Positions 43,069 to 56,676 of a stretch of 64,000 nucleotides of DNA are shown here, piece after piece; position 1 is the stretch's first letter, and every line of letters starts with the position of its first letter. Both the position numbers and the translations under genes were made by a program. The stretch spans positions 195,235 to 259,234 of the forward strand of contig JAWLAN010000007.1 in NCBI GenBank assembly GCA_041395385.1, read 5' to 3'. The stretch is from JAJVHZ01 sp041395385 (GTDB taxonomy: Bacteria; Pseudomonadota; Gammaproteobacteria; JAJPIJ01). Below the pieces are notes generated by a model, which did not search any database, was not told the origin of the DNA, and was given only the letters and a program-made list of their open reading frames with translations.

Positions 43069-44367
43069 ATGAGCACACGTCGCAGTTTCTTTCACAAGGT
43101 CGGCGGCCTGCTGGCCGGGGCATGGATGGCGCGCGCGGCGACCGCCGGCAGCAACGGGCCGGTCGAATCGACGCCGCCGCCGGCGGGCAACGCGGGCCAC
43201 GCGGCGGTGGTCACGCCCGATGGCCGCACGCTGCCGTACCGGCTGAAGGACGGGGTGAAGGAGTTCCATCTCGTCGCCGAGGAGGTCGATCACGAGTTCG
43301 CGCCGGGGCTGCGCGGCCGATGCTGGGGCTACAACGGCAGCACGCCGGGCCCGACGATCGAGGCGGTGGAGGGCGACCGGGTGCGCATACTGGTCACCAA
43401 CCACCTGCCGGAGTACACCTCGATCCACTGGCACGGCGTCCTGCTGCCCAACGGCATGGACGGCGTCGGCGGGCTGACCCAGCCGCACATCCGGCCCGGA
43501 GAGACCTACGCCTACGAATTCACGCTGCGGCAGCACGGCACGTGCATGTATCACCCGCACGCGGACGAGATGGTGCAGCTCGCGGCCGGGATGATGGGCA
43601 TGTTCATCATCCATCCGAAGGCGGCGGCGCCCGCGGTCGATCGCGACTTCGCCATCCTGCTGCACGCCTGGGCGATGCATCCCGGCACATCCCGGCCCGA
43701 TCCCGCGGTGATGACCGACTTCGATCTCTGGACCTACAACGGCAAGGTGTTCCCGGCGACGGCGCCGCTGGTGGTGCGCACGGGCGAGCGGGTGCGCGTC
43801 CGCATCGGCAACCTGAGCATGCACGATCATCCGATCCATCTGCACGGGTTCCTGTTCGAGGTCACCGGCACCGGCGCGGGGCCGATCCCGGCGGCGGCGC
43901 GCTGGCCGGACGTCACGGTGAACGTGCCGGTCGGCGCCACGCGCGACATCGAGTTTCTCGCCGATGCCCCCGGCGACTGGCCGCTGCATTGCCACAAGTC
44001 GCATCACACCATGAACCAGATGGCGCACGACATCCCGAACCCGCTCGGCGTGGATCAGAGCGGCGTGGAGGATCGCGTCCGCAAGATCCTGCCGGGCTAC
44101 ATGGCGATGGGCGAGACGGGCATGGCCGAGCACAGCGCGCACCTGAACATGGCGGCGGGCGGATCGGGCGAGCATGCGCAGCACATGCACGGCGGCATGC
44201 AGGGGCCTCCCAACACCATACCGATGATGATGGGCGCGGGTCCGTTCGGCCCGATCGAGATGGGCGGCATGTTCACCGTGGTGAAGGTGCGCGACGGCAT
44301 CGCGAGCTACGAGGACCCGGGCTGGTACCGCCATCCCGACGGCACGGTGGCCCGCCGGATCGCGTGA
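43069..44367 (+). CDS. Multicopper oxidase, Tat-exported
   Basis: 432 residues. The N-terminal STRRSFFHK is a Tat signal, so the protein is exported folded. All four copper-binding segments are visible: HWHGVLLPNG, MYHPHADEM, HDHPIHLHGF and PLHCHKSHHTM (type 1 Cys). The C-terminus is Met/His-rich (HAQHMHGGMQ, MMMGAG), common in copper-oxidising enzymes. It probably oxidises Cu(I) in the periplasm. It lies 12 bases after the TolC-like gene. Confidence 0.93.
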   Translation: MSTRRSFFHKVGGLLAGAWMARAATAGSNGPVESTPPPAGNAGHAAVVTPDGRTLPYRLKDGVKEFHLVAEEVDHEFAPGLRGRCWGYNGSTPGPTIEAVEGDRVRILVTNHLPEYTSIHWHGVLLPNGMDGVGGLTQPHIRPGETYAYEFTLRQHGTCMYHPHADEMVQLAAGMMGMFIIHPKAAAPAVDRDFAILLHAWAMHPGTSRPDPAVMTDFDLWTYNGKVFPATAPLVVRTGERVRVRIGNLSMHDHPIHLHGFLFEVTGTGAGPIPAAARWPDVTVNVPVGATRDIEFLADAPGDWPLHCHKSHHTMNQMAHDIPNPLGVDQSGVEDRVRKILPGYMAMGETGMAEHSAHLNMAAGGSGEHAQHMHGGMQGPPNTIPMMMGAGPFGPIEMGGMFTVVKVRDGIASYEDPGWYRHPDGTVARRIA

Positions 44368-44384
44368 GCGCCGGGGACCGGCGC
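44368..44384. terminator. Short terminator-like hairpin
   Basis: Seven-base stem GCGCCGG with a 3-base loop immediately after the multicopper oxidase stop, and just after the rlmJ stop on the other strand. No T-run. Confidence 0.5.
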
Positions 44385-44400
44385 GCGCGGCGACCCTTCG

Positions 44401-45266
44401 CTATTCCGGCGCCAGCCAGCGCACCTCGGCGCGGCCCTGGCGGTCGACCGCGAGGCGTTGATGCAACCAGGGCAGCAGCTGCTGCAGCTCGGCGTCGAGC
44501 TGGAACGGGGGGTTGACGATGATCATGCCGGCCCCGTTCATGCCGAGCGGACTGTCGTCGGGCAGCACGCACAGCTCCGCGCACAGCGCCTTCGGAGTCC
44601 CGGCCGCGACGATGCGGCGATGCAGGGCCGCCGCGGGCACCTTGGGCATGACCGGGTACCAGATGGCGTAGGTCCCCGTCGCCCAGCGCTGCAGGCCCTC
44701 GCGCAGGGCCGCCACGATGTGATCGATCTCCTCGCGGCGCTCGTAGGACGGATCGATGAGCACCGCGCCCCGGCGCTCGACCGGCGGCAGGTGCGACTTC
44801 AGCAGGTGGTAACCGTCGCCGCGCACCACCTGCACGCTGCGGTCACGGGCGAACTCCCGCTGCAGCAGCGGCGCCTCGCTGCTGTGCAGCTCACCGAGCA
44901 CCATGCGGTCGCCGCCGCGAAGCAGGTGGCGCGCGATGCGCGGTGAGCCGGGATACCAGCGCGGCACGGCGCCCGGATCGGCCATGCGGGCGGCGCCGCC
45001 GTTCAGCGCGGCGACCGCCTCGAGATAGGCGGTCACGGCCGCTGGCGCCGCGCGCTCGCCCCACACCCGCGCGATGCCGGAGAGGAATTCGCGGTGCTTG
45101 CGGGCGGCCTCGGGTGCAGATCGTAGCGGCCGGCGCCGGCATGCGTGTCGGCGTGAACGTACGGCTTGTCCTTGCGCGCCAGCGCCTGCAGCAGCATCGT
45201 CAGCACGACGTGCTTGAAGACGTCGGCGAAGTTGCCGGCATGGAAGCCGTGGCGATAGCTCAGCAT
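44401..45266 (-). pseudogene. rlmJ: 23S rRNA (adenine(2030)-N6)-methyltransferase, single frameshift
   Basis: The N-terminus is clear from ATG 45266: MLSYRHGFHAGNFADVFKHV, then HADTHAGAGRYDLH. At about 45114-45117 one C is missing from a C-run, shifting the frame. The expected EAARKHREFLSGIARVWG follows at once in another frame, and the rest is intact (GAVLIDPSYERREE and the NPP-type catalytic motif IIVNPPFQ). One homopolymer deletion with full conservation on both sides looks like a sequencing error, though a real mutation cannot be excluded. RlmJ methylates A2030 of 23S rRNA. Confidence 0.9.
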
Positions 45267-45283
45267 GGCGGGAGGGGGGCGTG

Positions 45284-45380
45284 AATGGTGATTGGTAAGT
45301 GGTAAATCGTGAGTCGTGAGTCGTGAGTCGGGCTGCCAATCACCAATTACCAATCACCAATTACGGATCACGCATCACGG
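45284..45380. repeat. Imperfect tandem/inverted repeat related to the 1.7-kb array
   Basis: The left part has GGTGATTGGTAA and three CGTGAGT units; the right part has CCAATCACCAATTA twice, then GATCACGCATCACGG. The two halves are approximately complementary and can fold back. The motif GGTGATTGGYAAG is shared with 1692-1704. It lies upstream of rlmJ and ends at the stop of the small gene on the same strand. Confidence 0.75.
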
Positions 45381-45803
45381 TCACGAGGGCAGCTCGCTCA
45401 GGAGTATGTCGGCGCGGGTCATCATCTCGCTGTCGCCGGCCTCGGCGGCCAGGTGCAGGCCGCGCTTCAGCAGGTCGCGCGCCTCCTCGTAGTGCTCGAG
45501 CGCCGACTCCCGCTCGCCCATGCCGATGAGGATCGACTGGATCGGCAGCTCGTCGTGTTCGGCCACCCGCAGCGCCTGATCGTAGTACTCCAGCGCCTGG
45601 TCGTTGTCGGGCGCAAAGTCGCCCAGGGTCTCCCACAGCACCGCGTGCTCGCGGCCCTCCTCGACGAGGGCCAGGCAGTACTCGCGCATCTCCTCGAACA
45701 GCTCCTCGAGGAGCTCCGGCGATCCCGCCTCGTGCGCGTCCTTCATGGCGACGGCGAGGTCATAGAGGCGGGCATGCACGTACTCGGGCAGATCCTCACG
45801 CAT
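45381..45803 (-). CDS. Small helical (TPR-like) protein of unknown function
   Basis: 140 residues, acidic and helical with no signal peptide. Pairs of helices such as NDQALEYYDQALRVAEHDE and RESALEHYEEARDLLKRGLH resemble degenerate TPR repeats. It lies 48 bases after ettA on the same strand and may be co-transcribed. No function can be assigned. Confidence 0.75.
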   Translation of the reverse strand: MREDLPEYVHARLYDLAVAMKDAHEAGSPELLEELFEEMREYCLALVEEGREHAVLWETLGDFAPDNDQALEYYDQALRVAEHDELPIQSILIGMGERESALEHYEEARDLLKRGLHLAAEAGDSEMMTRADILLSELPS

Positions 45804-45851
45804 GGCTCGTCCTCCCGTTGGCCGCCGTGCAGGCGCTCGAGGCCCGGGAAA

Positions 45852-47519
<1,668 letters not shown>

Positions 47520-47860
47520 GAAGAGTATTGCCTGCTGATCGTGAAAAACCGCCATTATCCTTGAGCGGACGCCGCGCTGAAAGCCCCTCTTGCTCGCTGG
47601 CGAGGCTCGGTCGACCGACCGGTTGAATACGGCACCGCGCGGCGGGTTGCCGGGTCCGGTGCGGCTACCGCTCGCGGTACTTCCTGTACCGCTCGCTACC
47701 GCGGCGTCGTGCTCGCTGTCCCTGCTGCGCGCGCCGCCGAGGCGCGCCTCACCGGACCCGGCAACCCGCCCATACCCCCTGCAGATCGTCAGCGTGCCGT
47801 CATTGGCGCCTTTGCCAACGGCAAGCATGGCATACGGCAGATCACAGAGGGCCCAGACTC
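47520..47860. other. Intergenic region with a 21-bp inverted repeat
   Basis: 341 bases between ettA and the IS4-family element, with no gene. The ettA promoter must lie at its left side. It holds the structured element listed at 47641-47770. Confidence 0.6.
47641..47770. repeat. 130-bp structured element bounded by a perfect 21-bp inverted repeat
   Basis: Arms 47641-47661 and 47750-47770 are exact reverse complements (left arm begins GGCGGGTTGCCGGG). Between them are a smaller stem (GCGGTAC / GTACCGC, near 47674-47692) and another (GCGCGCC / GGCGCGC, near 47728-47747). The whole could fold as a multi-branched RNA or cruciform. No reading frame or known RNA family recognised. Confidence 0.8.
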
Positions 47861-49181
47861 TGAGCCATCCCCACAAATAATGGATCAGAAACAAGGAGAT
47901 AGAGGGTCTTAGAGGAACCTGCATGGGTTTTACGGATCAACGGGGTGTCAAAGCCATCCGGAGATCCCCATGCAGGCGAAGATAGTATTGCACAGAGTGT
48001 TGGAAGGGGCGTGCAAGCCAGGTACGCGGCACAGTGTGAGGCGCTGGAGGCGGCGGTCGGATCGGCGCTTCGGGGCCGTTGCCTGACGGTCACGGGGCTG
48101 GGCCGCTGGATGCAAGGCTCGGCGCAGGAAACACTGTATCAAGCGCGCCGACCGGCTGTTGTCGGGCCGCCACCTGCAGGGCAGGTGGTGGGGCTGTACG
48201 GCGCCTTGACCGGCTGGTTAGTGGGCTCGCAACCGCATCCGGTGTTCCTGATTGACTGGTCGGATCTGGACAAGGCGAAGCGGCATCAGGTGTTGCGCGC
48301 GGCGCTGGTGGTGGCAGGGCGGGCCTTGACGCTGTACGAAGAGGTCCATGGCCCGCAGACCGCGCTGAAGGCCGACACGCAGGAGCGGTTTCTGCAGCGA
48401 TTGAAAGCGTTGTTGCCAGCCGGGTGCGTGCCGGTGCTGGTGACCGACGCGGGGTTTCGCACGCCGTGGTTCAAGGCGGTGGAGCGGATGAAATGGTACT
48501 GGGTGGCGCGCATTCGTCATCGCCATTTCGTGCGGTTGACGGCCAACGGTGGCGGTGTTGCAAGAGGCTGTACGTGAAGGCCGGGCGCACGCCGCGATGC
48601 CTGGGTTCGGCGTGGCTGACGCGCAATCAGCCGCACCGCTGCACGCTGGTACTCTTTCGTGGCCGAGCCCAGGGGGCGCCATCGTTTCAACGCCCACGGG
48701 CGACGCGCGCTGCGCCTACGGCGAAGCACGCCCGCAGTGCGCGCGAACCGTGGCTGCTGGGGACGAATCTGCCGCCGAGTCATTTCCTGGCGCGCCGGGT
48801 GGTACGCCTCTATCGCGCCCGCATGCAGATCGAGGAGGCCTTTCGCGACCTGAAGAGCCCGCGCTTCGGGCTGGCGCTGGAACATCACCGCACGCGCAGC
48901 GCCGAACGGCTGGGCGTGTTGCTGCTGATCGCGGCGTTGGCCCTGCTGATTGCTCTGGCTGATCGGCACGGCGGCCCAGCAACGAGGCCTCATGCGCCAG
49001 TATCAAGCCAACACCGAGCGGCGGCGGGCGGTATTGTCGGCCGTCTTTCTCGGTATCCGCATCCTTGAACGCGGCGGCGAGACCTTCACCCTGGCGGAGC
49101 TGGCCGCCGCCTGGCACACCATCCACCTCATGAACGCCGCCTGCTGGGGCGAGGAGTCATGAAATTTGTGGGGATCCCTCA
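47861..49181 (+). mobile_element. IS4-family insertion sequence, 1321 bp, with 11-bp target duplication
   Basis: Terminal inverted repeats TGAGCCATCCCCACAAAT (left) and TGAGGGATCCCCACAAAT (right, complement) agree at 16 of 18 bases. The target duplication GGCCCAGACTC occurs at 47850-47860 and 49182-49192. An 11-bp duplication suits the IS4 group. The single transposase gene carries several frameshifts, so as sequenced the element could not move by itself. It sits between ettA and the RND permease gene. Confidence 0.92.
47970..49162 (+). pseudogene. IS4-family DDE transposase, frameshifted
   Basis: Start MQAKIVLHRVLEGACK at 47970. Shifts occur near 48018, near 48550 (one base missing in AACGGTGGCGG) and near 48950. 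Joined across the shifts, the catalytic residues are all present: FLIDWSDLD, VLVTDAGFR and the IS4 signature Y-x2-R-x3-E-x6-K in YRARMQIEEAFRDLK (about 48810). The C-terminus (TAAQQRGLMRQYQANTERR) is recovered in the last frame. Protein-level conservation between shifts is good, so either assembly indels or recent inactivation. Confidence 0.85.
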
Positions 49182-49214
49182 GGCCCAGACTCCATTGGAA
49201 TCGCGAGCGGCTCG

Positions 49215-52440
<3,226 letters not shown>

Positions 52441-52444
<4 letters not shown>

Positions 52445-53523
52445 GGCGCTGGCGCCGTTTCCGGCAAGGCCTGCTGCTTGTAACGAATACCCGCGGCGAT
52501 GGGATCCGCGGCCACCCGTTCACCGGCGGCGAGTCCCGCGAGCACGGGGATCCGCGCCTCGGGAGTCGGCGTCCCGATGCGCAAGTAGCGGAAGCTGACG
52601 CGATCCTGTTCATCCAGCACGTAGATGCCGGTCACTTCGCTGCGCTGGACCACCGCCGAGGCCGGCACCAGCACGCGCTCCTCCTCGCCGCTGGCGAAGG
52701 TCACCTTGACCAGCGACCCCGGGAACACCCCGTGCTCGCCCGCCGGCAGCGTCACCAGCACCCGGAATGTGTGCGTGGCGGGATCGGCGTTCGGCGGCAG
52801 GCGCATGTCCGTGGCCTCCAGTGCCTTGCCGTCCGGCAGCACGATGCGCGCCCGGCGGTGTTCGCGCAGGGCCGAGATGTAAGTCTGCGGGACCTCGACC
52901 TCCGCGCGCAGCTGCTCGAGCGACAGGCCGGTCATGAGCGGCGCGCCGATCGTGGCGGTCTCGCCGATCTCGATATGACGCTGCACCACGTAGCCGCTGT
53001 AAGGCGCGCGCACCTCGGTGTAGGTGGTGCCCTCGCGGGCCTCCTTCACGCCGGCCTCGGCGGCGGCCACGCGCGCCCGAGCGGACTCCAGGTTGGCGGC
53101 CGCAGTGTCGAGCGCGGACCTGGCGACCAGGGCGCGGTCGAAGATCTCCTTCGTGCGCTTGTAATTGAGCTCGGCCTCCGCGTAGCGCGCGCGCGCCTCG
53201 TTCACGGCGGCCTGCGCGCTGGACAGCCGCGCCTGCTGCTCGGTGGCGCTCAGGCGCAGGATGACCTGGCCCTGCTGCACGAAATCGCCGACGTCGAAGG
53301 CGATCTCCTCGACACGGCCGCTGGTCTGGGCCGCCACCGTCGACTGGTTGACCGCCTCCAGGACGCCGTCGAAGCTCACCTCGCGCGTGACGCGCTCGCG
53401 CGTGGCGGCTACGGCCTCGAGCGCGGTGGCCTCCTGCGCGGTCGCGCCGATCGCCTGCGCGGAGAGCAGCATCGCCAGCGCGATGCGCCGGCCTCGCAGT
53501 GATCCCATCATGACAGCCTCCAT
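52441..53523 (-). CDS. RND efflux periplasmic adaptor (membrane fusion protein)
   Basis: 360 residues, intact. A signal peptide (IALAMLLSAQAIGATAQEA) is followed by the barrel/lipoyl half VEEIAFDVGDFVQQGQVILR, a helical hairpin of about 70 residues, the second lipoyl half ITYTEVRAPYSGYVVQRHI-like region (YTEVRAPYSGYVVQRHIEIG) and a C-terminal beta-barrel. It bridges the RND pump to a TolC-type channel. It overlaps the pump gene by 4 bases and follows the DUF442 gene by 19 bases on the same strand. Confidence 0.92.
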
Positions 53524-53542
53524 GTGGCGGTATCCGCGCCGC

Positions 53543-54259
53543 TCAACGGGCCGCGGACGAGGCGCGGAAGGCGGCGCCGTAGGGGATCCCGAGACGCACC
53601 AGGATCCGCGCCAGCGGGCAGAAACCCGTGAACGACGCCTGCAGCATGTTGGCGCCGACGAAGGCAGTGAACCACAGCCACGCCGGGGAATGAAGCTGGG
53701 CGAGCAGCAGGCTCACCAGCACGAAGGCGCCAGCGAAGCGGAACACCAGTCGATCTACGCTGGCGACGCTGGAGCAGGAGCGCGCCGCCGTGGCGGACCC
53801 CGCATTCGCGCCCGCGGTGTCACCCCGCATCACCGCAGCGACCGCGGGTTCCAGCGCCTTCAGGCCCGCGGCCCGACCCGCGGCGATGGCGGCCTGCGGA
53901 TCACAGCCGTCCGCGAAGTAGGCCTTCAGCGCGAACAGGGCGCCGACGCGGTTGCCGCTGGCGCAATGGACGACCGCCGGACGGCTCTCCGGATCGGACA
54001 GGATCTGCGCCAGTCGCAGCGCGTTCTCGCGCGTCAGGTCCTGCGCGCCCGCGACCGGGATGTGCTCGTAGCGCATGCCGAGCGAGGTCACCAGCGCATC
54101 CTCGTCGAACTTCTGCTCGCGGGCGGGACAGAGGTTGATCACCGTGCGCAATCCTCCCGCGTGCGCCTCGCGAAGCTCCTTCTCGGAGGGAAGACCGCAG
54201 GCAATGACGCCCTCGACGGGCTGGCAGGCGGCGGGCAGTGCTACGTGTTGCCATTTCAT
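53543..54259 (-). CDS. DUF442 phosphatase/sulfurtransferase-like protein fused to DUF2892 membrane domain
   Basis: 238 residues; the ATG in MKWQHVALP gives the normal start. Residues 1-125 are DUF442 (TIGR01244), a dual-specificity-phosphatase-like fold with VVHCASGNRVG as its active-site Cys-x4-Arg loop. Residues about 165-232 hold two membrane segments with FTGFCPLARIL, the DUF2892 signature of membrane sulfur-carrier/YgaP-type proteins. Similar fusions (Blh-like) sit in BigR regulons and help detoxify sulfide or persulfide. It follows the arsR-family gene by 5 bases. Confidence 0.88.
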   Translation of the reverse strand: MKWQHVALPAACQPVEGVIACGLPSEKELREAHAGGLRTVINLCPAREQKFDEDALVTSLGMRYEHIPVAGAQDLTRENALRLAQILSDPESRPAVVHCASGNRVGALFALKAYFADGCDPQAAIAAGRAAGLKALEPAVAAVMRGDTAGANAGSATAARSCSSVASVDRLVFRFAGAFVLVSLLLAQLHSPAWLWFTAFVGANMLQASFTGFCPLARILVRLGIPYGAAFRASSAAR

Positions 54260-54264
54260 GGATT

Positions 54265-54675
54265 TCAGTTTCCTCTTCGGGTTGACTTGGAACTCGCCGG
54301 TCTGGCGGGGTTCCGGGGCGGGGTGCAGCAGTACTTCTCGTGCAGCAGGTGCACGATGTCCATGGCCGCGCCGTCCGCCACGGAGTAATAGATCGTCTGC
54401 GACTCGCGCCGGGTGCGCACCAGCTTCTCGCGCCGGAGCACGGCCAGGTGTTGCGAGAGCGCGGACTGCGACAGCGGTATGCGCTCGTTGAGTTCGCTCA
54501 CCGACAGCTCGCCCTCCGAGAGCACGCACAGCATCAGCAGCCGGTGCGGATTGGCGAGCGAGCGCATCAGGCGGGCGGCCGTGGCCGCGTGCCTGCGCAT
54601 CGCGCGCGCGTCGATCTCCGGCGGCTGGGCGGCGCTGGAGGAATCGGCGGGAATGGCGGTCTCGGCTCGGTTCAT
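54265..54675 (-). CDS. ArsR-family repressor of BigR/SqrR type
   Basis: 136 residues from the ATG 54675. The winged-helix shows LNERIPLSQSALSQHLAVL and the wing RRESQTIYYSV. Cysteines lie at 50 and 116-117. The 66-residue spacing of Cys50 and Cys116 equals that of the two persulfide-sensing cysteines of SqrR (41 and 107). Known role of that group: repression relieved when sulfide-derived persulfides bridge the pair. It is divergent from sqr across a 116-base AT-rich gap, and probably represses both directions. Confidence 0.88.
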   Translation of the reverse strand: MNRAETAIPADSSSAAQPPEIDARAMRRHAATAARLMRSLANPHRLLMLCVLSEGELSVSELNERIPLSQSALSQHLAVLRREKLVRTRRESQTIYYSVADGAAMDIVHLLHEKYCCTPPRNPARPASSKSTRRGN

Positions 54676-54791
54676 AAATTCGAACTTGCTAAATAAGATA
54701 ATGCTAATATACTTAATGCAGGGCGGACCTGCAAGAGCCGCCCGTGATTCGAAAAGTTCCAATAGGTCGCTACCTACCGGAGGACAGCAAC
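54676..54791. promoter_or_regulatory. Divergent promoter region of arsR-type regulator and sqr
   Basis: Unusually AT-rich for this genome (about 54676-54720). On the plus strand TTGCTA (54686-54691) and TATACT (54708-54713) are 16 bases apart, a good sigma-70 promoter for sqr. The same A/T-rich block would hold the regulator's binding site, as in BigR-type operators; no perfect palindrome was found. A GGAGG ribosome site (54778-54782) precedes the sqr ATG. Confidence 0.7.
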
Positions 54792-56084
54792 ATGTCCCAT
54801 ATCGTCGTTCTGGGCGCAGGCATCGGAGGCATGCCCGCCGCGTATGACCTGAAGCGCCGTCTCGGCGCGAAGCACGAGGTCACGCTCATCAACGCCTCGG
54901 AGAATTTCCAGTTCACGCCGTCGAACCCCTGGGTCACCGTCGGCTGGCGGCGGCCGGAGCAGATCCTCGTTCCGATCCGGCCGCGGGTGGAGCGCAAGGG
55001 CATCCATTTCATCGCCAGCCCGGCCAGCGGGCTGCAGCCGGAGTCCAACACCCTGACGCTGGCCGACGGCAGCACCGTCACCTACGACTACCTCGTCATC
55101 GCCACCGGTCCGCAGCTCGCCTTCAGCGAGGTGCCCGGTCTCGGTCCGGAGGGGAGCACGCACTCGGTGTGCACCACTCCGCACGCCGAGCACGCCGCCG
55201 CGGCCTACCAGCGGTTCGTGGAGGATCCCGGCCCGGTCGTGATCGGCGCGGCGCCCGGCGCCAGCTGCTTCGGACCCGCCTACGAATTTGCATTAATCGT
55301 CGATGCCGACCTTCGGCGCCGGAAGGTCCGTCACCAGGTGCCCATGACCTTCGTCACGCCCGAGCCGTACATCGGCCACATGGGCCTGGGCGGGGTCGGG
55401 GATTCCAAGGGTCTGCTCGAACACGAGCTCCGGCAGCGCCACATCAAGTGGATCACCAACGCGCGGCTACTGGAGGCGACGCCGGAGGCGGTGCGGGTGG
55501 CCGAGCACGACGAGAAGGGCGCGGTGCTGAAGGAGCACGAGCTTCCGCAGCGCTACTCCATGTTCATCCCCGCGTTCAAGGGCGTGGACCCCGTGGCCGC
55601 GGCCCCGGAGCTGTGCAACGCGCGCGGATTCGTCGTGGTCGACGCGCATCAGCGCAGCCCGAAGTACCGCAACATCTACGCCGCCGGCGTCTGCGTGGCG
55701 ATACCGCCGGTGGAGGTCACGGCGGTGCCGACGGGCGCGCCGAAGACCGGCTACATGATCGAGTCGATGGTGACGGCGATCGTCGAGAACATCCATGCCG
55801 ACATCGAGGGCACGCCCGCCACGGCGAAGGCGACGTGGAACGCGATCTGCCTGGCCGACATGGGCGACACCGGCATCGCGTTCGTGGCGCTGCCGCAGAT
55901 CCCGCCGCGCAACGTCACCTGGGCGCGCAGCGGCAAGTGGGTGCACCTCGGCAAGATCGCCTTCGAGAAATATTTCCTCCACAAGATGAAGACGGGCTCC
56001 ACCGAGCCCATCTACGAGAAATACGTGCTGAAGGCGCTCGGCATACTGCGCGTCCAGCCGGAGGGGCGACGACATGCCTCGTAA
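54792..56084 (+). CDS. sqr: Sulfide:quinone oxidoreductase
   Basis: 430 residues. The FAD motif IVVLGAGIGGMPAAYDL is at the N-terminus. Cysteines fall at 127, 159 and 353, the same numbers as the three catalytic cysteines of Rhodobacter capsulatus SQR, which marks it as a genuine sulfide oxidiser rather than a plain NADH dehydrogenase II. FQFTPSNPWVTVG and IYAAGVCVAIPP are further SQR features. It oxidises sulfide to sulfane sulfur at the membrane, passing electrons to quinone. Its stop region overlaps the next gene by 11 bases. Confidence 0.92.
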   Translation: MSHIVVLGAGIGGMPAAYDLKRRLGAKHEVTLINASENFQFTPSNPWVTVGWRRPEQILVPIRPRVERKGIHFIASPASGLQPESNTLTLADGSTVTYDYLVIATGPQLAFSEVPGLGPEGSTHSVCTTPHAEHAAAAYQRFVEDPGPVVIGAAPGASCFGPAYEFALIVDADLRRRKVRHQVPMTFVTPEPYIGHMGLGGVGDSKGLLEHELRQRHIKWITNARLLEATPEAVRVAEHDEKGAVLKEHELPQRYSMFIPAFKGVDPVAAAPELCNARGFVVVDAHQRSPKYRNIYAAGVCVAIPPVEVTAVPTGAPKTGYMIESMVTAIVENIHADIEGTPATAKATWNAICLADMGDTGIAFVALPQIPPRNVTWARSGKWVHLGKIAFEKYFLHKMKTGSTEPIYEKYVLKALGILRVQPEGRRHAS

Positions 56085-56676
56085 CCTGATCGGCGTTGGT
56101 CTGATGTTCGCCGCGGTGGCCTCGGCACTGGCGCCGGGCATCGCCGCCGCCAACGGCGACGGCACCGGCGAGGTCGACGCGCGTATGCAGGAGAGCCGCG
56201 AGCTGACGCGGGAGTTCCAGCAGCGCCTGAAGACCGAGCTCGAGGCCGCCATCGCGCAGGGCGGGCCGGTGGGCGCGATCGCGGTGTGCCGCGAGAGGGC
56301 GCCGCGGATCGCGGCGGAGCTGAGTGCGGCGAGCGGGGCGTCCATCTCCCGCACCGCGCTGCGTGTGCGCAATCCCGCCAACGCGCCGCAGCCGTGGCAG
56401 CGCGAGGCCATGGAGCGATTCGAGCAGCGCATGGCGGCCGGCGAGCCGGCCGACAGGCTCGAGCTCTTCGAGACGCCGGACGGGCAGGGCGCGCGCTACA
56501 TGAAGGCCATCCCCACGGGCCCGCTGTGCCTGACCTGCCATGGCAGCCATCTCGCCGCGGACGTGCAGTCGGCACTGCGCGAGATGTACCCGCAGGACGC
56601 CGCCACCGGTTTTGCGGCTGGCGACCTGCGCGGCGCCTTCAGCGTGGTGTGGCCGGCGGAGGGCGAGGCACCATGA
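56074..56676 (+). CDS. DUF3365 (Tll0287-like) haem protein
   Basis: 200 residues. A signal peptide (LMFAAVASALAPGIAAA) precedes a PAS-like Tll0287 domain with CRERAPRIAAELS and the c-type haem site CLTCHG (about residue 151). The family binds one haem covalently in the periplasm, with sensory or electron-transfer roles. It begins inside the sqr 3' end and its stop overlaps the trxC start, so it is in the sqr operon and may link sulfide oxidation with redox sensing. Confidence 0.85.
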   Translation: MPRNLIGVGLMFAAVASALAPGIAAANGDGTGEVDARMQESRELTREFQQRLKTELEAAIAQGGPVGAIAVCRERAPRIAAELSAASGASISRTALRVRNPANAPQPWQREAMERFEQRMAAGEPADRLELFETPDGQGARYMKAIPTGPLCLTCHGSHLAADVQSALREMYPQDAATGFAAGDLRGAFSVVWPAEGEAP

